Below, one piece after another: positions 38,478-47,384 of a DNA stretch of 64,000 bases. The notes below the pieces were generated by a model, which had not been told where the DNA came from, did not search any database, and was given only the letters and a program-made list of their open reading frames with translations. Numbering within the stretch: position 1 is the stretch's first letter; each line of letters opens with the position of its first letter. The translations under genes were made by a program, and so were the position numbers. The stretch is taken from the NCBI RefSeq assembly GCF_000164135.1, contig NZ_GG770554.1, positions 1,031,123 through 1,095,122 of the forward strand. Direction: 5' to 3'. This DNA is from Mycobacterium parascrofulaceum ATCC BAA-614 (GTDB lineage: Bacteria; Actinomycetota; Actinomycetes; Mycobacteriales; Mycobacteriaceae).

Positions 38478-39380
38478 ATGCCCATGACGCATATCGCCAT
38501 TGTGCTCGCACTCGGTTCCGCGCTCTGCGTCGCGATCGGCGACGTGCTGCAGCAACGGGCGGCGCACTGCATCGAGGACCGGTCGATCGGCAACGTCGAA
38601 CTGATCGCCGGCCTGCTGCGCAATAAGCGGTGGTGGGCGGGCGCGCTGTTGCTCGCGGCGAGCATCGCGTTGCAGGCCGCCGCGTTGGGTCACGGCTCGG
38701 TGTTGCTGGTTCAGGCGCTGCTCATGTGCTCGCTGTTGTTCGCGTTGCCGATCAACGCCCGGTTGTTCCGTCGCAGGGTGACCGGGACCGAGTGGAGGTG
38801 GGCCGGCGTGCTCACCGCGGCGGTGGTCGTGGTCGTCGTCGTCGGCAATCCACAGGCCGGGCGCGCCTCCGCATCGCTTGGGACCTGGGCCGTGGTCGCC
38901 GTCGTGCTGGGGCCGGTGTTGATTGGCTGCGTGGCGGCGGGCCGGATCTGGGGCGGCGCGGCGGCCGCGGTGATGTTCGCCCTCGTTTCCGGTTCGCTGT
39001 GGGGGGCGTTCGCGGTGCTCGCCAAGGAGGTCGTCGCCCGGGTCGCGGACGGCGGGGGGGCGGTGATCCGAGCCCCGGAGCTGTATGCCGCCGTTGTGGT
39101 CGCGGTGGGAGGCGTGGTGTGGAGCCAGGCGGCGTTCCGGGCCGGGTCCCTCACCGCGTCGATGCCCACGCTGCAGGTAGCGCAGCCGGTCGTGGGGTCG
39201 GTGCTCGGGGTCCTCGTGCTGGACGAGACGTTGGACGCGGGCCGGGCCGGGATGGTCGCCCTGGCGGCGGCGGTCCTGGTGATGACGGCGGCCATCGTCA
39301 AGCTCGCGCGTGTCGAGGCCGCCACGACCCGCGATCGGGTCGAGGCCGAGCACCGCGCCAGGGTCGGCCAACCGGTCTGA
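38478..39380 (+). CDS. DMT-superfamily (EamA-like) membrane protein
   Basis: 300 aa with nine to ten hydrophobic segments arranged as two weak repeats, for example IAIVLALGSALCVAIGDVLQQ, WRWAGVLTAAVVVVVVVGN and AAVMFALVSGSLWGAFAVLAKEV. The second half has QVAQPVVGSVLGVLVLDETL, close to the DMT PxxxxxxxxxxxxxE pattern. It fits the drug/metabolite transporter superfamily, as in mycobacterial DMT proteins. It follows the MmpL gene by 70 bp. The substrate is unknown. Confidence 0.82.
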   Translation: MPMTHIAIVLALGSALCVAIGDVLQQRAAHCIEDRSIGNVELIAGLLRNKRWWAGALLLAASIALQAAALGHGSVLLVQALLMCSLLFALPINARLFRRRVTGTEWRWAGVLTAAVVVVVVVGNPQAGRASASLGTWAVVAVVLGPVLIGCVAAGRIWGGAAAAVMFALVSGSLWGAFAVLAKEVVARVADGGGAVIRAPELYAAVVVAVGGVVWSQAAFRAGSLTASMPTLQVAQPVVGSVLGVLVLDETLDAGRAGMVALAAAVLVMTAAIVKLARVEAATTRDRVEAEHRARVGQPV

Positions 39381-39469
39381 ATGCGCCGTTCGGTGGGCCC
39401 GCGGACGGAACGGCGTGACACCTGATCACGGTCCTGTCAAGGTCGGCGTCCGTGCACCACAAAACGCAT

Positions 39470-39504
39470 TACAATGCTTGCACTGTTCTGGTCAGCGGTG
39501 ACCA
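39470..39504 (+). promoter_or_regulatory. ldtB promoter -10 and downstream palindrome
   Basis: TACAAT (39470-39475), a very good -10 hexamer, lies in GCATTACAATGC. The palindrome TGGTCA-GCGG-TGACCA (39489-39504) starts just beyond the expected start site and lies 30 bp upstream of the ATG, where a repressor would block transcription. The regulator is not known. Confidence 0.5.
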
Positions 39505-39534
39505 ACTGCATCACGCTTCACGGAAGGTCACTCG

Positions 39535-40731
39535 ATGACGCCTTTGCGCAGAAGACGGTCGTGGCTGGTTGCCGCGATCGCTTCGGTTGCTGTGTTGGGC
39601 GTCGGCTGCGGCGGCGGCCCCACCGCGGCACCGGCGAAGGTCATCGTCGACAAGGGCACCCCGTTCGCCGACCTGCTCGTCCCGAAGCTCACCGCATCGG
39701 TGACCGACGGCGCCGTCGGCGTCACCGTCGATGCACCGGTGACCGTCAGCGTCGCCGACGGCGTTCTGGCGTCCGTCAGCATGGTCAACGAGAACGGCAA
39801 GTCGATCGGCGGCCAACTCAGCCCCGACGGACTGCGCTGGTCGACCACCGAGCAACTCGGCTACAACAGGCGCTACACGCTGAGCGTCAAGGCGCTGGGC
39901 ATGGGCGGCGCGGCGAGTCGGCAAATGACCTTTCAGACCAGCTCACCCGCCCACCTGACCATGCCTTATGTCGCCCCCGGCGACGGCGAGGTCGTCGGCA
40001 TCGGTGAGCCGGTGGCCATCCGGTTCGACGAAAACATCGCGGACCGCGCCGCCGCGCAGAAGGCCATCAAGATCACCACCAACCCGCCCGTCGAAGGCGC
40101 GTTCTACTGGCTCAACAACCGCGAAGTGCGTTGGCGCCCAGAGCATTTCTGGAAGTCGGGGACGGCCATCGATGTGGCCGTCAACACCTACGGCGTCGAC
40201 CTCGGTGACGGGATGTTCGGCGAGGACAACGTCAAGACGCACTTCACCATTGGCGACGAGGTCATTTCGACGGCCGACGACACCACCAAGACGGTGACCG
40301 TGCGCGTCAACGGTGAAGTGGTCAAGACGATGCCCACGTCGATGGGCAAGGACAGCACGCCGACGGACAACGGTTTCTACATCGTCGGCGGCCGCTTCAA
40401 GCACATCATCATGGATTCGTCGACCTACGGCGTTCCGGTCAACTCGCCCAACGGATATCGCACCGAAGTGGACTGGGCCACCCAGATGTCCTACAGCGGC
40501 GTCTTCGTGCACTCCGCGCCCTGGTCGGTCGGTGCCCAGGGGCACACCAACACCAGCCATGGGTGCCTGAACGTCAGCCCGAGCAACGCGGAGTGGTTCT
40601 ACGACCACAGCAAGAGCGGCGACATCGTCGAGGTCATCAACACCGTGGGACCGACGCTGCCGGGCACCGAGGGGCTCGGCGACTGGAACATCCCCTGGGC
40701 GGAGTGGAAAGCGGGCAACGCCAACGCCTGA
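39535..40731 (+). CDS. lppS: L,D-transpeptidase LdtB/LppS (LdtMt2 homologue)
   Basis: 398 aa; the M. tuberculosis orthologue Rv2518c has 408. The enzyme makes 3-3 meso-diaminopimelate cross-links in peptidoglycan outside the membrane and is the main target of carbapenems in mycobacteria. The N-terminus is a lipoprotein signal ([23 protein letters not shown]), with Cys25 and a non-ideal Gly at -3. Two immunoglobulin-like domains follow (about 45-145 and 146-245), then the YkuD domain with the catalytic [13 protein letters not shown], Cys344. A C-terminal segment with W-rich [13 protein letters not shown] packs on the catalytic domain in the family. Confidence 0.97.
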   Translation: MTPLRRRRSWLVAAIASVAVLGVGCGGGPTAAPAKVIVDKGTPFADLLVPKLTASVTDGAVGVTVDAPVTVSVADGVLASVSMVNENGKSIGGQLSPDGLRWSTTEQLGYNRRYTLSVKALGMGGAASRQMTFQTSSPAHLTMPYVAPGDGEVVGIGEPVAIRFDENIADRAAAQKAIKITTNPPVEGAFYWLNNREVRWRPEHFWKSGTAIDVAVNTYGVDLGDGMFGEDNVKTHFTIGDEVISTADDTTKTVTVRVNGEVVKTMPTSMGKDSTPTDNGFYIVGGRFKHIIMDSSTYGVPVNSPNGYRTEVDWATQMSYSGVFVHSAPWSVGAQGHTNTSHGCLNVSPSNAEWFYDHSKSGDIVEVINTVGPTLPGTEGLGDWNIPWAEWKAGNANA

Positions 40732-40850
40732 CGCGCGGCCGGTCGGCCTGATGCCGCGCGCCCGTCGTCCCGTCGGTTGACGGGCGTAGTCGCGTTGCCT
40801 GGTCGTCACCGACCTGGGCGGTCGGGAAGCGGCGACGCCTTCCCGCCGAT

Positions 40851-40927
40851 TGGGGTGGCTGACGGGACTCGAACCCGCGACACCCAGGATCACAACCTGG
40901 TGCTCTACCAACTGAACTACAGCCACC
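40851..40927 (-). tRNA. tRNA-His (GTG anticodon)
   Basis: On the reverse strand GTGGCTG and CAGCCAC form the acceptor stem, with the extra G at -1 (40927) paired to discriminator C (40854), the tRNA-His mark. The anticodon arm CCAGGTTGTGATCCTGG shows GTG in the loop, and the T-arm contains GGTTCGAGTCC. CCA is encoded at 40851-40853. It lies before orn, as in M. tuberculosis. Confidence 0.97.
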
Positions 40928-40972
40928 ATCGCCGCCGGCCGGCCGGGAGGCCAACGAGCGGCGTCGTCGATA

Positions 40973-41620
40973 CTAGCCGGTCGGTGGCTCGGGGACCGAA
41001 TCGATTGGTCCGGGTGTGCCCGGTCCGCCGTCCAGGTCGGCGACGACGGCCTCGATCTCGCTGGTGGCGGGCCCCGGCGGGGGGACGAACGCGGTGCGGC
41101 GGTAAAACTGCAGCTCGCGGATCGATTCGTGGATGTCGGCCAACGCCCGGTGCGCGAGCCCCTTGACCGGCTGGCCGAAATAGATCCGCGGGTACCAGCG
41201 CCGGCAGAGCTCCTTGATCGAGCTCACATCGATCATCCGGTAGTGCAGGAACGAATCGAGCGCCGGCATGTCGCGGGCGATGAAAGCCCGATCGGTGGCG
41301 ATGGAATTGCCCGCCAGCGGCGCCGTCTTGGGTTGCTTGACGTGCTGGCCGACGTAATCGAGCACCATGGCCTCGGCGGTCGCCAGGTCGACGGTGGACG
41401 CCCGTACCTCGTCGATCAGCCCTGAACGCGAATGCATTTCGGTGACCACGTCGATCATCGACGACAGCGCCGCGTCGTCGGCGTGGATCACCACGTCGAC
41501 GCCGTCGCCGAGAATGTTCAAATCGGCGTCGGTGACCAGGGCCGCGATCTCGATCAACTTGTCCGTGCCGAGGTCCAGCCCGGTCATCTCGCAGTCGATC
41601 CACACCAACTCGTCTCGCAC
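40973..41620 (-). CDS. orn: Oligoribonuclease
   Basis: 215 aa from GTG at 41620, exactly the size of the M. tuberculosis enzyme. DEDDh exonuclease residues are visible: Asp9 and Glu11 ([10 protein letters not shown]), a central Asp in [11 protein letters not shown], and [11 protein letters not shown] with the catalytic His and last Asp. It degrades 2-5 nt RNAs and pGpG. It is divergent from the HerA-like ATPase gene. The upstream extension of the frame to 41848 has no homology or ribosome site and is left out. Confidence 0.97.
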   Translation of the reverse strand: MRDELVWIDCEMTGLDLGTDKLIEIAALVTDADLNILGDGVDVVIHADDAALSSMIDVVTEMHSRSGLIDEVRASTVDLATAEAMVLDYVGQHVKQPKTAPLAGNSIATDRAFIARDMPALDSFLHYRMIDVSSIKELCRRWYPRIYFGQPVKGLAHRALADIHESIRELQFYRRTAFVPPPGPATSEIEAVVADLDGGPGTPGPIDSVPEPPTG

Positions 41621-41730
41621 AGCGCTCAGACTAGGCCCACGTGGCGCGCACGCTGCCCGTCGCCCCCGAGTCGGCGGGAGAAGTAGGGTGAGCGTTGCCG
41701 GACCACTGGAGAACAGGGGGGCGCAGCACA

Positions 41731-43296
41731 ATGAGCACCGAATCGGCCGAGACGCCCGCACGCCGGATCGCCGGTGGGTATGCCGTCGACGGGCGGGCAC
41801 TCGAACTGGGCACGGTGGTCGTCGACGGCGCGGCAGATCCGACGGCACAGATTCGCATCCCGCTCGCCACCATCAACCGGCACGGGCTGGTGGCCGGTGC
41901 GACCGGAACCGGCAAAACCAAGACGCTGCAGCTGATCGCCGAACAACTCAGCGCGGCGGGCGTTCCGGTGATGATGGCCGACGTCAAGGGCGACCTGTCG
42001 GGCCTGGCCCGGCCGGGGGAAGCCGGCGACAAGACCGCCGCGCGGATCAAGGACACGGGCGACGACTGGGTGGCGACCGGATTCCCGGTCGAGTTCCTGT
42101 CGCTCGGCACCGGCGGAGTGGGCGTGCCGGTGCGCGCCACCGTCGCCAGCTTCGGCCCGGTTCTGCTGTCGAAGGTGTTGGGGCTCAACGCCACTCAGGA
42201 GTCGACGCTGGGGCTGATCTTCCACTGGGCCAAGGAGAATAGCCGTCCATTGGTGACGCTGGAGGATCTGCGCGGCGTCATCAGCCACCTGACGAGCGAC
42301 GAGGGCAAGGCCGACCTCAAAGACCTGGGCGGGGTGTCCTCGACGACGGCGGGTGTGATTCTGCGGGCGCTGGTGAACCTGGGGGGCGAGGGCGGGGATA
42401 CGTTCTTCGGCGAGCCGAAGCTCGACCCGAACGACCTGCTGCGCGTCGACGACCAGGGCCGCGGAATCGTTTCGCTGCTGGAGTTCAGCGGTCAGTCGTT
42501 GCGTCCCGTGATCTTCTCCACCTTCCTGATGTGGTTGCTGGCCGATCTGTTCGCGGTGCTGCCGGAGGTGGGCGACGTCGACAAGCCCAAGCTGGTCTTC
42601 TTTTTCGACGAGGCGCACCTCTTGTTCGCCGACGCATCCAAGGCCTTCCTCGAGCAGGTCGAACAGACCGTCAAGCTGATCCGCTCCAAGGGCGTCGGGG
42701 TGTTCTTCTGCACCCAGCTCCCCACCGACGTGCCCAACGACGTGCTCTCCCAGCTGGGCGCCCGGATTCAGCACGCGCTGCGGGCGTTCACCCCCGACGA
42801 TCAGCAGGCGCTGAGCAAGACCGTCCGCACCTACCCGAAAACCGATGTGTACGACCTGGAGTCGGCGTTGACGTCGCTGGGGATCGGGGAGGCCGTGGTC
42901 ACCGTGCTGTCCGAGAAGGGCGCCCCCACGCCCGTCGCCTGGACCCGCATGCGGGTGCCGCGCTCGCTGATGGCCTCGATCGGTGACGACGAGATCGCGA
43001 AGGCGGCGAAAGCCAGTCCGCTGCAGGGCAAGTACGGCCAAACCGTTCAGCGGCCGGTGCAGCCGCCGGCCGCCCGCGCCGGCGGACAAGCCGGTTCGCC
43101 GCCGCAGGCCCAGCCCGGCTACCCGCCGGTCCCCGCGAACGAGCCGGTGCCGCCGATGCCGGAGCCGGCGGAGCCGAAGGGTCCGGCGATGTGGGAAGAG
43201 CTGCTGAACAACCCCACCGTGAAAAGTGGAATCAACACGGCCATACGCGAAGCGGTGAAAGGCATTTTCGGTACCGGCCGGCGGCGCCGGAAGTAA
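41731..43296 (+). CDS. HerA-like/DUF853 P-loop ATPase (Rv2510c homologue)
   Basis: 521 aa from ATG at 41731. Walker A GATGTGKT (from Gly56, Lys62) and Walker [13 protein letters not shown] (Asp293, Glu294) are clear, and the N-terminal beta-barrel plus [16 protein letters not shown] sensor region fit the HerA/FtsK-like DUF853 family. The last 60 residues are a Pro/Ala-rich linker and a short basic helix ending RRRRK. The E. coli relative YjgR has no proven role; DNA translocation is possible. Its 3' end is 4 bp from the convergent SDR gene. Confidence 0.92.
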   Translation: MSTESAETPARRIAGGYAVDGRALELGTVVVDGAADPTAQIRIPLATINRHGLVAGATGTGKTKTLQLIAEQLSAAGVPVMMADVKGDLSGLARPGEAGDKTAARIKDTGDDWVATGFPVEFLSLGTGGVGVPVRATVASFGPVLLSKVLGLNATQESTLGLIFHWAKENSRPLVTLEDLRGVISHLTSDEGKADLKDLGGVSSTTAGVILRALVNLGGEGGDTFFGEPKLDPNDLLRVDDQGRGIVSLLEFSGQSLRPVIFSTFLMWLLADLFAVLPEVGDVDKPKLVFFFDEAHLLFADASKAFLEQVEQTVKLIRSKGVGVFFCTQLPTDVPNDVLSQLGARIQHALRAFTPDDQQALSKTVRTYPKTDVYDLESALTSLGIGEAVVTVLSEKGAPTPVAWTRMRVPRSLMASIGDDEIAKAAKASPLQGKYGQTVQRPVQPPAARAGGQAGSPPQAQPGYPPVPANEPVPPMPEPAEPKGPAMWEELLNNPTVKSGINTAIREAVKGIFGTGRRRRK

Positions 43297-43299
43297 GGG

Positions 43300-44106
43300 C
43301 TAACTGCCGCCGAGCTTCTTGTAGAAGCTGCCCACGATGGGCGCGACGATGGCGCGCGGCGCGTACCCGCTGGCCACCGACATCGCCTTCGACGTCAGGC
43401 CCGGAACCACCCGCATCTTGTTGCGCGCCAACGCATCCAGCGACACCTGGGCGGTGTGTTCGGTGGAGATCCAAAGGAAGTCCGGCACCAGCCGTTCGAC
43501 CAGCGATCGCTCGGCGTCGTCGGGGAGGTCGGTGCGGACCGGGCCCGGCGCCAGCAGGGTGACGTGCACACCCGAGCCGCGCAGCTCGCCGCGCAGCGAT
43601 TCGCTGAAGGTATTCGCGAACGCCTTGCTGGCCGCATAGGTCGCGTTGTAGGGGATCGGCGAATTGCCCGCGGCCGAACCGGAAATCAGGATGCCACCGG
43701 CCCCGCGCTCGACCATGCCCGGCAACACCGCCAACGTCAGGTCGTGCACGCCGAGCACATTCAGTTGGAGCTGGGCCTTCTCGCCGGCCGGGTCCAGGGT
43801 CGCCACGGGACCGAAGGTCGCGGTGCCCGCGTTGGCGCACAGGATCGAGATCGGGCGGGCGACCAGTTCGTCGCACAGTTTTGCCCGTTCGCCGGGGTCG
43901 GCGAGGTCGGCGGGCCGCACGTCGACCGCCACGCGGTACTTGTCGGTCAGGCGGGCGGCCAGCTGGTTGAGCAGGTCTTCGCGCCGGGCGGTGACGATCA
44001 GGCTGTGCCCGCGGGCGGCCAGTTCGGTGGCCAGAGCTTCACCGATGTTCTGCGAAGCCCCGGTCACGACGGCGCGCGCGTCCGGGCTGGGAGCGGGGAT
44101 CGGCAT
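43300..44106 (-). CDS. Short-chain dehydrogenase/reductase (Rv2509 homologue)
   Basis: 268 aa from ATG at 44106, the size of M. tuberculosis Rv2509. Motifs: TGASQNIGEA for NADP binding, ANAG, catalytic Ser in ILISGSAAG and YAASKAFAN. The orthologue in Corynebacterineae (CmrA family) reduces the mycolate beta-keto intermediate; this assignment is likely by synteny and size, but I cannot align it. A longer frame to 44370 runs into the tandem repeat and is rejected. Confidence 0.93.
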   Translation of the reverse strand: MPIPAPSPDARAVVTGASQNIGEALATELAARGHSLIVTARREDLLNQLAARLTDKYRVAVDVRPADLADPGERAKLCDELVARPISILCANAGTATFGPVATLDPAGEKAQLQLNVLGVHDLTLAVLPGMVERGAGGILISGSAAGNSPIPYNATYAASKAFANTFSESLRGELRGSGVHVTLLAPGPVRTDLPDDAERSLVERLVPDFLWISTEHTAQVSLDALARNKMRVVPGLTSKAMSVASGYAPRAIVAPIVGSFYKKLGGS

Positions 44107-44130
44107 GAGCCAATCGTAGACAGCCGGCGT

Positions 44131-44335
44131 GGCGAAGCCGGGCGCGGCGGGTCGGCTGCCGAACAAACTGCAGCGATCGCGAGCGCGGCGCAGCCGGGCG
44201 CGGCGGGTCGGCTGCCGAACAAACTGCAGCGATCGCGAGCGCGGCGCAGCCGGGCGCGGCGGGTCGGCTGCCGAACAAACTGCAGCGATCGCGAGCGCGG
44301 CGCAGCCGGGCGCGGCGGGTCGGCTGCCGAACAAA
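44131..44335. repeat. 56-bp tandem repeat array (VNTR-like)
   Basis: Three perfect copies of a 56-bp unit (44168-44223, 44224-44279, 44280-44335) follow a 37-bp partial copy (44131-44167, one mismatch). The unit contains CTGCAGCGATCGCGAG, GCCGGGCGCGGCGGGTCGG and CTGCCGAACAAA. It fills the gap between divergent cmrA-like and MFS genes, so it separates their promoters. A diverged copy lies inside the Rieske gene at 15458. It resembles mycobacterial MIRU/VNTR loci; the unit (56) is not a multiple of three, so no protein repeat is encoded. Confidence 0.95.
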
Positions 44336-44348
44336 TAGGCTGCCGGGC

Positions 44349-45686
44349 ATGGGGCAGCCGTCGAGTTCACTCACGCCGGTGCCATCCCGGGTGGTGGCAT
44401 GGGCGCTGTGGGACTGCGGCTCCACCGGCCTCAACGCGATCGTGGCGACCTTCGTCTTCGCCGTGTACCTGACGAGCAGCGTCGGGGTGGGCATCTCGGG
44501 CGGCACCACCCCGGCGAGTTGGTTGGGGCGCGCCGCGGCCATCGCCGGATTGACAGTCGCCCTGCTGGCGCCGGCCGTCGGCGTCTGGGTGGAGTCACCG
44601 CATCGCAGGCGGGTGGCCCTGAGCGTGCTGACCGCCTTGGCCGTCGCGTTGACGTGCGGGATGTTCTTCATCCACGACCGCCCCGGCTACCTGTGGGCGG
44701 GACTGGTGCTGATGGGCGCCACGGCGGCCTGCGGTGACCTGGCCAGCGTCCCGTATAACGCTATGCTGCGCCAACTTTCGACGCCCCAGACGGCCGGGCG
44801 GATTTCCGGTCTGGGCTGGGCGGCCGGCTACGTCGGCAGCGTGCTGCTCCTGCTCGTGGTCTATACCGGATTCATATCCGGCAAGGGCTCCGGGCCGGAC
44901 GCGACGCGTGGATGGTTCCGGGCGCCCCTTCACGACGGCCTCTACGTCCGGGAGGCGATGCTGGTCGCGGCCGCGTGGCTGGCGATCTTCGCGCTGCCAC
45001 TGCTGTTCGTCGCGCACCGGCTCCCCGACTCGGGCGAGGTGCACGCGCCGACCAGCATGCTCGGCGGGTATCGCAAGCTGTGGACGGAGGTCTCCGCCGA
45101 ATGGCGGCGCGACCGCAACCTCGTCTACTTCCTGTTCGCCAGCGCGCTTTTCCGCGACGGGCTGGCGGCCATCTTCGCTTTCGGCGCCGTCCTCGGCGTC
45201 AACGTGTACGGCATCTCGCAGGGCGACGTGCTCATCTTCGGGGTGGTGGCCAGCGTGGTGGCGGCGGTGGGTGCGGTGCTGGGCGGCTTCGTCGATCACC
45301 GGGTCGGGTCCAAACCCGTCATCGTGGGCTCGCTGGCCGCCATCCTCGTGTTGGGGATCACCCTGATGCTGCTGTCCGGCTCGGTGGCCTTCTGGATCTG
45401 CGGTCTGCTGCTGTGCATGTTCATCGGGCCGTCGCAATCTTCCTCGCGGGCGCTGCTGCTGCAGATGGCCAAGCACGGCCGGGAAGGCGTCGCGTTCGGC
45501 CTGTACACGATGACCGGGCGGGCGGTGGCGTTCGTCGCGCCCTGGCTGTTCTCGGTTTTCGTCGACATCTTCGGCGCCGTGCGCGCCGGGCTGGGCGGTA
45601 TCACGCTGGTGCTGCTCGCCGGGCTGCTGGCCATGCTGGCGGTCCGGGTCCCGGCGCGGGGCGCCCTGGCGGCCGAACCGTCGTAG
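44349..45686 (+). CDS. MFS permease, UMF1 (Atg22-like) family (Rv2508c homologue)
   Basis: 445 aa with ATG at 44349, equal in size to Rv2508c. Twelve hydrophobic segments are visible. The N-terminal RVVAWALWDCGSTGLNAIVATFVFAVYL is typical of the UMF1/Atg22-like branch of the major facilitator superfamily, as is LASVPYNAMLRQLSTP and the late GPSQSSSRALLLQM. The substrate is unknown; relatives export amino acids from yeast vacuoles. It begins 13 bp after the tandem repeat array. Confidence 0.92.
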   Translation: MGQPSSSLTPVPSRVVAWALWDCGSTGLNAIVATFVFAVYLTSSVGVGISGGTTPASWLGRAAAIAGLTVALLAPAVGVWVESPHRRRVALSVLTALAVALTCGMFFIHDRPGYLWAGLVLMGATAACGDLASVPYNAMLRQLSTPQTAGRISGLGWAAGYVGSVLLLLVVYTGFISGKGSGPDATRGWFRAPLHDGLYVREAMLVAAAWLAIFALPLLFVAHRLPDSGEVHAPTSMLGGYRKLWTEVSAEWRRDRNLVYFLFASALFRDGLAAIFAFGAVLGVNVYGISQGDVLIFGVVASVVAAVGAVLGGFVDHRVGSKPVIVGSLAAILVLGITLMLLSGSVAFWICGLLLCMFIGPSQSSSRALLLQMAKHGREGVAFGLYTMTGRAVAFVAPWLFSVFVDIFGAVRAGLGGITLVLLAGLLAMLAVRVPARGALAAEPS

Positions 45687-45690
45687 GCGC

Positions 45691-46464
45691 CTAACCCCTC
45701 GCGTCGCAGATCGTCAGGCCCACGCCGACGCGCTTGGTCATCTGAACGCCGTCGACGGTGACCGAGCAGGTGACGTTGTGACCGATGTTGACGATGGTGA
45801 CATTGGCCGGGTGGGTGGCCGATTTGGACAGGCTGACCTCTTTGCTCCAGGGCAGCGCGACGTTGAATTCGGTTTGGATCAGACCGCCGGTGTCGATGTA
45901 CATGATGCTGATCGCGCGGCCTTCGCCGGCCACGCTGTAGACGATGTCCTGCATCGCGGCCGGGCCGGTCGACTCGGTGGGCGTCGGTGAGCCGCCCGTC
46001 GGCGGCACCGGCGCCGGGATGCGCGGCGGTGACGTGCGTGTCGACGGGGTCGGCATGGTCGGGGTGGTCTCGGGCATGGCGGGCAACGGCGGGACGGCGG
46101 TCTGCGTCTTGATCGCGTCGTTCACCAGTACCAGAGCGACGACCAACGCCACCACCAGCAAGACGGCGGCGCCGGCGACGATCCACAGCCAGCGCGGCGG
46201 CGGCTTCGGGCCGCGCGGCGGCGGGGCCGCTTGGGGATGCAGCTGGCCCGACGCTGGAAGCTCGTGCTGCCAGTACGCCGGCAGCTCCTTGGTCGTGTTG
46301 GCGTCGGTCATGCCGGGCGCCCACGGCGGCGGCTGGCTCCCGTAGGTAGGCGCGTACGCCGCCTGATCCGCGTACGCCGGGTCGGCCGGCGGGTACCACG
46401 AACCCTGCGGCCCCGAGCCCGGCAACGGGGGACTGAACCGGTCGGTGGGACGTGAATCGTTCAT
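45691..46464 (-). CDS. MmpS-like membrane protein (Rv2507 homologue)
   Basis: 257 aa from ATG at 46464 with GAGGTGG upstream. The N-terminal 85 residues are Pro/Ala/Gly/Tyr-rich and cytoplasmic, then one membrane helix (WLWIVAGAAVLLVVALVVALVLV), a Pro/Thr linker and a C-terminal beta domain like MmpS (ISIMYIDTGGLIQTEFNVALPWSKEVSL, CSVTVDGVQMTKR) with two cysteines. MmpS proteins partner MmpL transporters; this one has no adjacent mmpL. It is convergent with the MFS gene. Confidence 0.88.
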   Translation of the reverse strand: MNDSRPTDRFSPPLPGSGPQGSWYPPADPAYADQAAYAPTYGSQPPPWAPGMTDANTTKELPAYWQHELPASGQLHPQAAPPPRGPKPPPRWLWIVAGAAVLLVVALVVALVLVNDAIKTQTAVPPLPAMPETTPTMPTPSTRTSPPRIPAPVPPTGGSPTPTESTGPAAMQDIVYSVAGEGRAISIMYIDTGGLIQTEFNVALPWSKEVSLSKSATHPANVTIVNIGHNVTCSVTVDGVQMTKRVGVGLTICDARG

Positions 46465-46532
46465 GTCCACCTCATGGGTTGCAGAGTACCTGCGTCGGAG
46501 GCCCGAACGGCGAATCACCTCAGGGCGGCGGC

Positions 46533-47192
46533 TCAGGGGCACTCGTTGCCGGCTGCGAGCGCGGCGACCGTCATCGCCCGCATGACGGCGCGCGATCGTG
46601 CGGCGCGGGCGGACTTGCTGCGCGACGTGTCGGGGGATTTCATGCTGTACGGCGTCGAATTGAGCAGGCCGAACACCGCGTGGGCGGTCAGCCGGGCGTC
46701 GGCCTCGGCCAGGTCGGGGTTGAGCTCGCGCAGCACCCCGACCCACACCTCGACGTATTGGCGTTGCGCCTTGCGCACCTGCTTCTCGGCCGCCTCGGGC
46801 AGGTGCGCGAGGTCACGATCCTGGATGCGGATCAGGTCCGGTTCGCCGAGCGCGAAGTCCAGGTGAAAATCGATCAGGCCGTCCAGCGCGGCGGCCGCGT
46901 CGTCGGAGCTGTGCGCCCGCACGTCGCGGGCGCCGGCCAGCAGGCGGGCGCTGATGCCGACGAGCAATTCGACCAACAGCGATTCTTTGTTGGGGAAGTG
47001 CCGGTAGATCGCCGGACCGCTGACACCGGCGGCGGCGCCGATGTCTTCCAGGCGCACGGCGAGAAAGCCGCGCTCGGCGAACAGCCGCTCGGCGGCCGAC
47101 AGCAGCTGCAGGCGCCGGTCGGACTTCAACTGGCTGCGGCGATTTGGGGTGTCGGCGGGGCCGGGCCGGCCGTCGGAGGTGGACGTTGTCAT
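46533..47192 (-). CDS. bkaR: TetR family repressor of branched-chain keto-acid operon
   Basis: 219 aa. A TetR N-terminal HTH is clear: RLQLLSAAERLFAERGFLAVRLEDIGAAAGVSGPAIYRHFPNKESL. The C-terminal ligand domain follows. Position and size match Rv2506 (BkaR), a TetR repressor reported to control the adjacent operon of branched-chain keto-acid metabolism. It is divergent from scoA. Three GTTA-N8-TAAC palindromes lie in the shared 192-bp region. Confidence 0.93.
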   Translation of the reverse strand: MTTSTSDGRPGPADTPNRRSQLKSDRRLQLLSAAERLFAERGFLAVRLEDIGAAAGVSGPAIYRHFPNKESLLVELLVGISARLLAGARDVRAHSSDDAAAALDGLIDFHLDFALGEPDLIRIQDRDLAHLPEAAEKQVRKAQRQYVEVWVGVLRELNPDLAEADARLTAHAVFGLLNSTPYSMKSPDTSRSKSARAARSRAVMRAMTVAALAAGNECP

Positions 47193-47212
47193 GACGAACC
47201 CCCGTCCGGTTG

Positions 47213-47228
47213 GTTAATCGCCACTAAC
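47213..47228. promoter_or_regulatory. BkaR operator 1
   Basis: GTTAATCGCCACTAAC has GTTA/TAAC arms with eight bases between. It is 21 bp upstream of the bkaR start and covers a TAAGTT -10-like hexamer on the minus strand, so it fits autoregulation. Confidence 0.75.
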
Positions 47229-47237
47229 TTAGCATGA

Positions 47238-47253
47238 GTTAGTCGCAGTTAAC
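47238..47253. promoter_or_regulatory. BkaR operator 2
   Basis: GTTAGTCGCAGTTAAC matches operator 1 (GTTA-N8-TAAC) and lies 9 bp beyond it, giving a paired site upstream of bkaR. Confidence 0.75.
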
Positions 47254-47314
47254 TTGCTCGACGGAGGCCCACGGCCGGGTGTCGTCGTCCCTGGACCGGC
47301 GGGATCGACGATGG

Positions 47315-47344
47315 TATCCTCGCCCTGAGTTAATGAGCATTAAC
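47315..47344 (+). promoter_or_regulatory. scoA operon -10 and BkaR operator 3
   Basis: TATCCT (47315-47320) is a plausible -10. Nine bases on, GTTAATGAGCATTAAC (47329-47344) is the most symmetric of the three palindromes (extended arms GAGTTAATG/CATTAACTC). It sits over the expected start site, so bound BkaR would block transcription of the operon. scoA begins 40 bp later. Confidence 0.8.
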
Positions 47345-47384
47345 TCAAAACGCCCCGCCCGACGGCAAGGAGGCTGCTGCGGCG

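Noticed and set aside
41621..41848. 76-residue N-terminal extension of orn
   Set aside because: It is Arg/Pro-rich, has no ribosome site and overlaps the divergent ATPase gene. GTG at 41620 gives the exact family length.
44131..44335. CRISPR array
   Set aside because: Units are contiguous 56-bp tandem copies with no unique spacers, and no cas genes are present.
44107..44370. N-terminal extension of the cmrA-like SDR through the tandem repeat
   Set aside because: The extension translates repeat DNA. ATG at 44106 gives the family length of 268 aa.
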